Assembly: GCA_934281565.1 (NCBI GenBank)
Contig: CAKQXI010000029.1
Coordinates: 1-22,453, forward strand
Reading direction: 5' to 3'
Source: an uncultured Prevotella sp.
Lineage (GTDB): Bacteria; Bacteroidota; Bacteroidia; Bacteroidales; Bacteroidaceae
DNA: 22,453 nucleotides
Under the pieces are notes generated by a model that made no database searches, was not told the origin of the DNA, and saw only the letters and a list, made by a program, of their open reading frames with translations. Made by a program: the position numbers and the translations under genes. This document shows, piece after piece, positions 16,258 to 22,453 of the stretch (positions within the stretch are counted from its first letter, which is position 1; the number at the start of each line of letters is the position of its first letter).

Positions 16258-16278
16258 AACCAAAACAAGACAATTAGC

Positions 16279-16947
16279 ATGAAAAAGATATTTTATATCA
16301 TATTCGCATCTGGGCTTTTTCTATCTTCCTGCAACCATAAGGAAGCAAAAGAGAAAGCGGAAGTCATCGACACGATACCCGTGATGGTGATGCAAATACA
16401 AAAATGCAGTAGGCTTTACACCGCAGAGGCTCAAGTACACAAGATTGTCACCCACGATGACCAGCTCAAGCTAAAAGGCTCTTTCCTCAAGAAAGACTTC
16501 GACTTCGCCATACCTGGTTCCAACCGCAAGGTTGCCATCCCCATGGATGCCACCATCAAGGCTTACATCGACTTCAACGACTTTTCCACGAAGAATGTCA
16601 AGCGGCATGGCGAGAAGATAGAAATCATCCTCCCCGACCCTAAGGTGATATTGACCAGCAGCAAGATAGACCATAACGGCGTCAAGCATTTTGTAGCCCT
16701 TACACGAAGCAACTTTAGTGATGAAGAGCTGAGTCGATATGAGCAACAAGGCAGGGAGAGCATCATCAAGGACATCCCCGACATGAACCTATTGGAGACC
16801 GCTCGCCTAAGTGCCGCCCATACGCTCATACCTATGCTCACCAACATGGGGTTCAAGGAAGAGAACATCAAGGTCAGCTTCCGAAAGAAGTTCACCTTAC
16901 AAGACTTGAAGACCCTCATCGACAAGTCTACCGTGGAGAAGAAATAA
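16279..16947 (+). CDS. DUF4230 family lipoprotein
   Basis: A 222-residue protein starting MKKIFYIIFASGLFLSSCNHK, a lipoprotein signal with the acylated Cys after LSS. The body has the DUF4230 pattern: an N-terminal VMQIQKCSRLYTAEAQVHKIV strand pair, a GEKIEIILPDPKVIL segment, and a C-terminal helix-strand LLETARLSAAHTLIPMLTNMGF with IKVSF. DUF4230 function is unknown. The ATG at 16279 is chosen over an in-frame ATG at 16243 because the latter lies upstream of the -7 box and would precede the lipoprotein signal. The next gene, also DUF4230-like, starts 13 bases later. Confidence 0.85.
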   Translation: MKKIFYIIFASGLFLSSCNHKEAKEKAEVIDTIPVMVMQIQKCSRLYTAEAQVHKIVTHDDQLKLKGSFLKKDFDFAIPGSNRKVAIPMDATIKAYIDFNDFSTKNVKRHGEKIEIILPDPKVILTSSKIDHNGVKHFVALTRSNFSDEELSRYEQQGRESIIKDIPDMNLLETARLSAAHTLIPMLTNMGFKEENIKVSFRKKFTLQDLKTLIDKSTVEKK

Positions 16948-16960
16948 AAACGAGATTAGC

Positions 16961-17530
16961 ATGAGAAAGATACAAACAATCCTTATATTGAGCCTCATTA
17001 TAATCATTGGTGGTGGGCTATATTGGCTCAACAAAGACAATACCGCCGACATAAACGAGGAAGAAAAGACAATGCTCTCGCCCACCCAAGTAAAGAGCAT
17101 CGAGGCGATAGGGCAATGGGAATTCCTATCGGTTACAGCCGAGGAAATGGTAGACACCGTGCGCCACGGCTTCTTTGGTGACGACGAGCTGGTGCGCATC
17201 TACTATGGCACCCTACGGCTGGGCATCGACATGAGAGACGCCAAGGAAGACTGGATACAAGCCAAGGGAGACACCATCGTATGCACCTTGCCTCCCATCA
17301 AGCTGCTCGACAACAACTTCATCGACGAGGCAAAGACCCGTTCTTTCTATGAGGACGGCAAATGGACTGGCAAGGACCGTCAAGATATGTACGACCGTGC
17401 CTACAATGCCATGAGAAGACGTTGCCTCTCGAGCTCCAACATCGCCAGTGCCAAGAACAACGCCCAAACCCAGTTTGCCGATATGCTCAAGGCTATGGGG
17501 TACACCCATGTCAAGATTGAGTTTAATTAA
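16961..17530 (+). CDS. DUF4230 family protein, membrane-anchored paralogue
   Basis: A 189-residue protein with an N-terminal transmembrane segment (about residues 5-23, ILILSLIIIIGGGLYWL), no lipobox, and an envelope-facing remainder. It shares the DUF4230 layout with the preceding gene: an RIYYGTLRLGIDM strand, DTIVCTLPPIKLLD (compare IILPDPKVIL upstream), and a final FADMLKAMGYTHVKIEFN. The two are probably ancient paralogues with different anchoring, expressed together. Function unknown. An AT-rich repeat region follows, with no clear terminator. Confidence 0.8.
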   Translation: MRKIQTILILSLIIIIGGGLYWLNKDNTADINEEEKTMLSPTQVKSIEAIGQWEFLSVTAEEMVDTVRHGFFGDDELVRIYYGTLRLGIDMRDAKEDWIQAKGDTIVCTLPPIKLLDNNFIDEAKTRSFYEDGKWTGKDRQDMYDRAYNAMRRRCLSSSNIASAKNNAQTQFADMLKAMGYTHVKIEFN

Positions 17531-17540
17531 GAATTATCAA

Positions 17541-17758
17541 TGTTGAGTGTTGAATTTTTAATGTTAAATGTTAAGTGTTAAATGTTAAATGTTAAATTAG
17601 GCTTGCGCCCTAAAATAGTTTAAAGTTAATAGTTAATAGTTGATAGAGCAATCTTGCTATACGGCGAAGCCGCTATAAACTATAAACTCTCAACTATAAA
17701 CTATAAACTTTCAACTCTCAAATTTCAACTTTCAACTTTCAATTTTCAACTATAAACT
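17541..17758. repeat. Intergenic 7-bp tandem repeat element with inverted arms
   Basis: The 236-base gap upstream of the symporter gene is almost wholly repetitive. About eight heptads of the type TGTTAAA/TGTTGAG lie at 17541-17596, AGTTAAT-type heptads at 17624-17644, and twelve heptads of the ATAAACT/TTCAACT type in strict 7-base phase at 17675-17758. The right arm is largely complementary to the left. The core carries two small hairpins, AGCAA/TTGCT at 17647-17658 and CGGC/GCCG at 17662-17672. No TAnnTTTG promoter match was found for the symporter. Confidence 0.85.
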
Positions 17759-17766
17759 AAACTGTT

Positions 17767-19134
17767 ATGGATTTCTTCACCGCTTTTAGCACATTCCTCT
17801 GGGGATGGCCGATGATTGTCCTGCTATTAGGAACCCACATATTCCTGACCATCCGCTTGCGTTTCCCACAACGCAAGATATTCAAGGCAATCAAGCTATC
17901 CATCAAGCGAGACAAGGACGCCACGGGTGACGTCTCACAATTCGGAGCCTTGGCGACGGCACTTGCCGCCACCATCGGGACAGGCAACATCATCGGCGTT
18001 GCCACAGCCATAGCCCTGGGAGGACCAGGAGCCGTATTATGGTGCTGGCTCACAGGTGTGTTCGGCATCTCCACCAAGTATGCCGAGGGATTGCTCGCCG
18101 TGAAATACCGTGTCAAGACCAAGCGAGGCAGGATGCTGGGCGGTCCGATGTACGCCTTGGAGAAAGGCCTGGGCTGGAAATGGCTCGCCATCCTCTTTGC
18201 CCTCTTTGCCACCCTTGCCTCCTTCGGCATCGGGAGCACCGTACAGGCAAACGCCATCTCCACATTGGTGGAAAACCAGTATGGCATATCCCCTTATGTC
18301 ACTGGCTCCATCGTTTGCGCCTTGGGGGCGGCGGTCATCATCGGTGGCGTCAAGACCATCTCCAAGGTTTGCGGAATGCTGGTACCTTTCATGGCACTCT
18401 TTTATGTCATAGGATGCATCTATATCCTCGTCGTCAACCACGCTTATCTCCTACCAGCCGTCAAGACAATCATAGAGTCGGCGTTCACCACCCAGGCGGC
18501 AGGAGGTGGATTTGCGGGGAGCACGCTCATGATGGCGGCACGATATGGCATCGCCCGAGGACTGTTCTCCAACGAGTCGGGCTTGGGCTCCGCCCCCATC
18601 GTTGCGGCGGCGGCACAAACACGCAACCCCGTGCGCCAGGCACTGGTATCATCCACAGGCACATTCTGGGACACGGTCATCATCTGTGCCCTGACAGGAC
18701 TCGTCATCACCTCCAGCATCATCGCCTACCCCGACATCGACTATCACGATGGCGCAGCTCTCACCAAGGCGGCATTCAGCAAGATACCATACATCGGTGC
18801 ACCTCTCCTTACATTCGGATTGGTGACCTTTGCTTTCAGCACCACGCTTGGCTGGAGCTATTATGGCGAGCGATGCGTGGAATATCTCAGGGGAAAGCGG
18901 TGGATGCTCACCTATCGTGTGCTTTACATAGCCAGCATCTTCCTGGGTAGCGTCATCAGCCTGGGGCTGGTATGGAACATCGCCGATTGCATGAACGCCC
19001 TGATGGCGATACCCAACTTGCTATCGCTCCTCTTCCTCAGCGGCATCGTCGTGCATGAGACCCGCAAGTACCTATGGCGCGACCGCCTGGACCGTGACAT
19101 GGAAGAATACGAGATCAATGAACTGGAGAAATAA
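17767..19134 (+). CDS. AGCS family sodium:amino-acid (alanine/glycine) symporter
   Basis: A 455-residue integral membrane protein of the alanine-or-glycine:cation symporter family, about 11 transmembrane helices, importing small neutral amino acids with Na+. The family signature GDVSQFGALATALAATIGTG begins at G54 and continues NIIGVATAIALGGPGAVLWCW. The second hallmark, GIARGLFSNESGLGSAP, starts at G261. Length is normal. Codon use is strongly GC-rich: one 60-base line (18301-18360) counts 38 G/C, against 27 in a line of the M3 peptidase gene (3661-3720). This makes long shadow frames inside it. The exact amino acid transported cannot be read from sequence. Confidence 0.94.
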   Translation: MDFFTAFSTFLWGWPMIVLLLGTHIFLTIRLRFPQRKIFKAIKLSIKRDKDATGDVSQFGALATALAATIGTGNIIGVATAIALGGPGAVLWCWLTGVFGISTKYAEGLLAVKYRVKTKRGRMLGGPMYALEKGLGWKWLAILFALFATLASFGIGSTVQANAISTLVENQYGISPYVTGSIVCALGAAVIIGGVKTISKVCGMLVPFMALFYVIGCIYILVVNHAYLLPAVKTIIESAFTTQAAGGGFAGSTLMMAARYGIARGLFSNESGLGSAPIVAAAAQTRNPVRQALVSSTGTFWDTVIICALTGLVITSSIIAYPDIDYHDGAALTKAAFSKIPYIGAPLLTFGLVTFAFSTTLGWSYYGERCVEYLRGKRWMLTYRVLYIASIFLGSVISLGLVWNIADCMNALMAIPNLLSLLFLSGIVVHETRKYLWRDRLDRDMEEYEINELEK

Positions 19135-19169
19135 AAAAAACACCCAGGTCAGCATCCCTGCGACCTGGG
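19133..19169. terminator. Bidirectional terminator between symporter and GNAT genes
   Basis: CCCAGGTC (19143-19150) pairs with GACCTGGG (19162-19169), and the inner bases extend the stem with GCA/TGC around TCCC. An A run at 19133-19140 gives eight T on the minus strand, so leftward transcripts end well here. On the + strand only CTTT follows, giving a weaker stop for the symporter transcript, whose stop codon is 8 bases away. Confidence 0.8.
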
Positions 19170-19262
19170 CTTTGCCTAAATCAACAAAAACTAACAAATA
19201 TCCTTAAAATCTATTTTCCTCTAAAAAGTTCTAACCTAAAAACAACAAAATCTTTTACGCTT
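19133..19262 (-). ncRNA. Candidate intergenic small RNA (minus strand)
   Basis: A minus-strand -7 element (TATCTTTGC, 19263-19271) points into an AT-rich stretch with no gene, and about 90 bases later comes a strong hairpin followed by eight T on that strand. A transcript from about 19256 to 19133 would be about 120 bases and noncoding, lying convergent to the symporter gene. No TTTG -33 box is present at normal spacing, so the promoter is unproven. The hairpin could instead serve only the GNAT gene. Confidence 0.35.
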
Positions 19263-19271
19263 GCAAAGATA
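19263..19271 (-). promoter_or_regulatory. Orphan -7 element in the symporter-GNAT gap
   Basis: TATCTTTGC on the minus strand matches TAnnTTTG, but no coding gene lies downstream on that strand before the terminator at 19133-19169. It may start the candidate small RNA. The -33 region is poor. Confidence 0.4.
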
Positions 19272-19373
19272 CGATGTTTCTCGCTCGTTTGCTTGCGCCA
19301 CACCATCTTTTTTACACAAATCCATGAGCAAACGTTTGCACAACCATGGGAAAACGAGAAAGACTTGATGGCA

Positions 19374-19955
19374 CTAAAATGTTTCCTTATATTGCAAGTG
19401 TTTCATCTGATGTCCACCCCAAGTTGTATCTTCCACATATTGGAAACCGAGCCTTGTATAAAGTTCTTCCGCCTTGGGATTGCCCTTGTCCACAAGCAAG
19501 CCCACCGCAGGAATACCCAGCTCCTTGCCACGGGCAATAGCAGCTTGGATAAGCTGGGTGGCAATGCCCTTGCCACGGTAATTGTTAGAAACACAAAGAC
19601 TGTCAAGATAAAATTCATCAGCTTCCGTCTCGTCCGCCATACCAGAATAGTCGATGCCGAAAGCCTCCTTTGCCGCCTCTATGAAACGATAGCGCAAACG
19701 ATGCAACTGTCCTCCGTCGTATGCCACACAAATACCAGCAAGAATACCATCGGCAGTTGTGGCTATCATCGTGTTGCGATAACTATATTGACTATCTTCC
19801 ATTTCTACGAGCTTGGTCATCATACGATGGAAATCCACTAACGTATGTTTGGGTCCAGCAAAGTTCTGACAACACTGAGGGTTCATCGCTTCCATAATGA
19901 GCGATGCTATATGCGAAGCCAAATCGGCTGTCGCCATACCAATCTTTATCTTCAT
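19374..19955 (-). CDS. GNAT family N-acetyltransferase
   Basis: A 193-residue acetyltransferase that uses acetyl-CoA to acetylate an unidentified amine. GNAT motif A is FYLDSLCVSNNYRGKGIATQ, with the pyrophosphate-binding R127-G-K-G130-I-A132. Motif B is NPKAEELYTRLGFQYVED. An N-terminal helical part (about 8-60) precedes the fold. The ATG at 19955 is preferred to an in-frame TTG at 19964, because the -7 element ends at 19975 and transcription should begin near 19968. The gene has its own promoter and is convergent with the symporter gene, 239 bases away. Substrate unknown. Confidence 0.88.
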   Translation of the reverse strand: MKIKIGMATADLASHIASLIMEAMNPQCCQNFAGPKHTLVDFHRMMTKLVEMEDSQYSYRNTMIATTADGILAGICVAYDGGQLHRLRYRFIEAAKEAFGIDYSGMADETEADEFYLDSLCVSNNYRGKGIATQLIQAAIARGKELGIPAVGLLVDKGNPKAEELYTRLGFQYVEDTTWGGHQMKHLQYKETF

Positions 19956-19974
19956 ATATTTCAATTTCTTTGCT

Positions 19975-20007
19975 GCAAAGGTATACTTTTATTTTGAATA
20001 TGCCAAA
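19975..20007 (-). promoter_or_regulatory. Promoter for the GNAT acetyltransferase gene
   Basis: On the minus strand there is TTTG at 20004-20007, a 20-base spacer, then TACCTTTGC at 19975-19983: a full consensus. The ATG is 20 bases downstream. Confidence 0.82.
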
Positions 20008-20031
20008 CTTTTCAGAATTTCTTTCTTCGTA

Positions 20032-20168
20032 AACAGGTATTTATAGGGTCCATGGAAGTACTTTCTTTAGGTCTAACACAGTGCTTTATATTGCCCTAAC
20101 ACAGTGCTTCATGACACCTTAAGGAAGTACTGTCATAGACCTAAAGAAAATACTTTATCATATCGTTA
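20032..20168. repeat. Degenerate 23-bp tandem repeat array with a 20-bp inverted repeat
   Basis: Five units of exactly 23 bases run from 20054 to 20168 (starts 20054, 20077, 20100, 20123, 20146), preceded by a diverged unit from 20032. Shared positions give roughly an AGTACTT core early in the unit and CCTAA at its end. CTAACACAGTGCTT is repeated perfectly at 20073-20086 and 20096-20109. In addition, 20056-20075 and 20136-20155 are inverted copies with one mismatch over 20 bases. No gene lies in 19984-20254. Confidence 0.8.
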
Positions 20169-20208
20169 TAATATACATCATGAAAGTGCAATGATGCATT
20201 TCTTCAGA

Positions 20209-20229
20209 TTATATTCCAGTGGAATATAA
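20209..20229. terminator. Hairpin downstream of the fimbrillin-family gene, possible weak terminator
   Basis: TTATATTCC (20209-20217) and GGAATATAA (20221-20229) form a perfect 9-bp stem with a 3-base loop, 26 bases after the fimbrillin-family stop. It is AT-rich and lacks a T run on the minus strand, so a terminator role is uncertain. Confidence 0.4.
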
Positions 20230-20254
20230 ACATGATAGTTTAACTGACAAATTG

Positions 20255-22453
20255 TCAAAAGGCAAGGAATGGACGGATAGTAAATGGTCCATAACCACCG
20301 CCACCAATATCATGAAGCCAAATACTCCCAACTCCAGCTCCCCAAGCAACTCCAGAACCTGCATACACTGAACTTCTCGAACTAAATTCAGAGGCGGTCA
20401 ATTCTGTCATCGCAATCTTACCAAAGAACTCCGTATAAATATAACCACCCTCCGCAACTTTTTTCAACGCTTCATTAATAGGACCAGTGACATTATAGCT
20501 ACCATTCTTCTTTCTAAAGGCTGTATATACTGTACTTTCATTACCATTGACAATATTCCATGTACAATCACCAGCTTCACCCAAGCCTATCATAAGAGCA
20601 TAATACTGTCCTGCAGTAGCAACAAACCATCCTGTTGATTTATCTGGTGCTTTAGTTGCGTTATCAGAATTATATTTGTTCATTCCTTGGTATGCAGAAC
20701 TTGAACCTGTTTGGTGACTTGTCATATAATAGCCCGAACCTGCAACATTTCCTTTTGTATTTATAGCAGCCGTACTTGAGTTTATATAGGCTATTCTAAC
20801 AGGACCCCAAGAGTAAGAAGATGTACCTTTATACGTTTCTGGATTAGCTGGTTCTGAAGGGTAATTATAGTTCTTAAGAAATTCATCTGTCGTACTGACG
20901 GTTACACCTAATTTCTTTAAGCCCATTACCAAGGCATGACCGCCAATGCCTGTGGCTTTCGTGTTCTTCTCTACCCAATAGTCATCGCCACCCTGAGCGA
21001 TATAACCAACAATGCCAATAGGCGTATTGGCAGCAGCTGGCTCCAAATCTTCCTCATTATGAGTTATGGCACCATTCTTATAGTAGATGTCACCCAATGC
21101 CAAGGTATAAGTCTGATTTTCATCAGTAGTTCTTTGTGCAGTGAGTTTCTCTATATCGTTTATGTTTGGTTTAAAAGTCAAGGCATTTTTCCAAGCACCT
21201 TTCCAATCTTTAGCTTTGGTAACATTGAAACTCGTAGAAGTATTCGGATTTACTATTGCGACATAGTTATTGTAAGCTATTTGATAAGGAGTATTGCCCT
21301 CAAACTGATCATTAACCATAGCAGAAGTCCAAGAATATGCCTTATCACTAAGCTCATAATTAAGACCTTTGCCCAAAGTAATGTCAGCAAGTCCCATGGC
21401 ATGAGTCATGTTGAAGTCGATGCTACTTGCCGTGCTGCTGATATTAGCCATACCAATTTGCAAGTCACAGGCATTTAACTTAGATAAGCTGCTTTGGTCG
21501 GATGATGGTGTCCAAGCATTTATCACATCACTAAAGAAACTGGCGGCATCAGTGATATTTGTAGCTTTTGTGCCTGCTTGTGGCAAATCATTACTAAGGT
21601 CTGTACTGGTAGGATTGCAATAAGCAAAATATTTGAACCTTGGAGAGAACAACATATTTACATCGTTGGGTAAGCTCCAAGACTTGGTACTACTATTATA
21701 AGTCAACTGAACATTGGCATTTCGGATATAACCTTGGTCATCTACGACAAACAAACCTACTTTCTCTGTACCATCATAAGCTGACTTCAACTTGTTTGCC
21801 GTGGTTGTATATTGACTGCTCCAGTTAGTAGGAAATTCGATGTTACCCATGCTAAGGGTAGTGATTTCAGAAGCAGATAGTTTATAAATAATACTATGTC
21901 CTGCCGTCCAACTTGTACCATTCAAACTAGCAGTAAGAGTCTTTGCACCATTGTCATTGTCAAAGACTATTTCTACTTCGGCATTGGAGCCTAATGACTG
22001 TGGTATCATTAATAGTGTCTGGTCATTATTGGTAAGGGCAACATCTTTCTCACCTGTTATTGTACCATCATTATTTGGACCTAAATTATCTATCGTGTAT
22101 TCTGCATCAGCAGTAACATTATCAGTATTCCAAGTATTGGTGGCAATATTGTAATCTCCCTCACCTTTTACACCACGAATTGTTATCTTGCTTATCTTAC
22201 CGGGTACCATATCTTTACCAACTGCAAAGGTAATGGCTGTCAAGGCATGAGAGAAATGTAAGTCCACAGCACTTGCTGCATCAGTGGCAGAACGTTGATT
22301 ATCCTCACTCTTTGCCACGATGAAGTCTGGTTGTGACTTAATATCGTCTCCTGTTCCTGCGAGATAATGAACTGTCCTGTCTTTCGACAGTCCACTGCCA
22401 CTTTCAGACAGCATACTGGCGTTAGTTGGGGCATAAGCATAGAAAGATAAAGT
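20255..22453 (-). CDS. Fimbrillin family protein, N-terminus outside window
   Basis: The frame is open to the window edge, so the start, signal and lipobox are missing; 732 residues are visible. Two fimbrillin-like modules can be seen. The first starts with FYAYAPTNAS (22444-22415) and has VDLHFSHALTAITFAVGKD; the second has FKYFAYCNPTS and later SIDFNMTHAMGLADITLG. A C-terminal region (from about 21110 leftward) has ALGDIYYKNG, NTPIGIVGYIAQGG, GGHALVMGLKKLG and GWFVATAGQYYALMIGLGE, resembling the DUF1566/FISUMP-type domain often joined to these proteins, and ends in TIRPFLAF. Such proteins are surface lipoproteins or pilus subunits of Bacteroidales. GC is low compared with the symporter gene. 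Confidence 0.85.
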   Translation of the reverse strand, partial: TLSFYAYAPTNASMLSESGSGLSKDRTVHYLAGTGDDIKSQPDFIVAKSEDNQRSATDAASAVDLHFSHALTAITFAVGKDMVPGKISKITIRGVKGEGDYNIATNTWNTDNVTADAEYTIDNLGPNNDGTITGEKDVALTNNDQTLLMIPQSLGSNAEVEIVFDNDNGAKTLTASLNGTSWTAGHSIIYKLSASEITTLSMGNIEFPTNWSSQYTTTANKLKSAYDGTEKVGLFVVDDQGYIRNANVQLTYNSSTKSWSLPNDVNMLFSPRFKYFAYCNPTSTDLSNDLPQAGTKATNITDAASFFSDVINAWTPSSDQSSLSKLNACDLQIGMANISSTASSIDFNMTHAMGLADITLGKGLNYELSDKAYSWTSAMVNDQFEGNTPYQIAYNNYVAIVNPNTSTSFNVTKAKDWKGAWKNALTFKPNINDIEKLTAQRTTDENQTYTLALGDIYYKNGAITHNEEDLEPAAANTPIGIVGYIAQGGDDYWVEKNTKATGIGGHALVMGLKKLGVTVSTTDEFLKNYNYPSEPANPETYKGTSSYSWGPVRIAYINSSTAAINTKGNVAGSGYYMTSHQTGSSSAYQGMNKYNSDNATKAPDKSTGWFVATAGQYYALMIGLGEAGDCTWNIVNGNESTVYTAFRKKNGSYNVTGPINEALKKVAEGGYIYTEFFGKIAMTELTASEFSSRSSVYAGSGVAWGAGVGSIWLHDIGGGGYGPFTIRPFLAF

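Noticed and set aside
18039..18950. 303-codon open frame in another frame of the symporter gene.
   Set aside because: It lies wholly inside the well-supported AGCS gene. High GC suppresses stops, and its translation is rich in Arg/His/Cys with no recognisable domain.
19293..19841. 182-codon + strand frame opposite the GNAT gene.
   Set aside because: GNAT motifs A and B are clear on the minus strand and that gene has a consensus promoter. The + frame has neither.
20032..20168. The repeat array as a CRISPR.
   Set aside because: Units are contiguous with no spacers, are degenerate over their whole length, and no cas genes are present.

Overview
The window looks like a chromosomal segment from a member of the Bacteroidales, most likely Prevotella/Segatella (the S. 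copri group). The reasons are the Bacteroidetes-type promoters (a TAnnTTTG -7 element, several with a TTTG -33 element about 19-20 bases upstream) and the many Bacteroidetes-restricted families: DUF6452/DUF6048, DUF4738, DUF4230, an AACCNL-type TonB-dependent receptor, HYC_CC_PP-like and fimbrillin. Family names are given from memory of motifs; no database was searched.

Positions 1-7392 (+): the 3' end of a DUF6452-like gene, a DUF6048-like gene, an ApbE flavin transferase and a Crp/Fnr regulator. A short terminator follows. Then comes a tight housekeeping run: M3 metallopeptidase, dCMP deaminase, S41/CtpA protease, 5-formyltetrahydrofolate cyclo-ligase. Positions 7430-8830 (-): recF followed by a DUF721/DciA-like gene. 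Divergent from these (8972-10529, +) are a membrane-anchored TPR protein, ribH (lumazine synthase) and a small conserved unknown, closed by a strong terminator.

Positions 10595-16081 (-): a DUF4738-like lipoprotein with its own promoter, and a putative copper cluster. Read in transcription order the cluster is a Cys-rich HYC_CC_PP-like exported protein, a CopA-like P1B ATPase, a TonB-dependent receptor and a secreted HMA-domain protein. The ATPase keeps the HMA, CPC, SGE, DKTGT and GDGIND motifs but appears to lack the whole nucleotide-binding (N) domain. This is the most unusual protein in the window. A perfect 7-5-7 palindrome overlaps the candidate promoter upstream of it.

Positions 16279-19134 (+): two adjacent DUF4230 genes and an AGCS-type sodium:amino-acid symporter with strikingly high GC. 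Between AGCS and a convergent GNAT acetyltransferase lies a possible small RNA (orphan promoter plus terminator, - strand). Upstream of the GNAT gene and downstream of a partial fimbrillin-family gene (20255-22453, -) is a degenerate 23-bp repeat array that contains a nearly perfect 20-bp inverted repeat. Two other intergenic regions (13542-13678 and 17541-17758) hold inverted arrays of 9-bp and 7-bp repeats around a core. No tRNA, rRNA, CRISPR array, insertion sequence or phage gene was seen.
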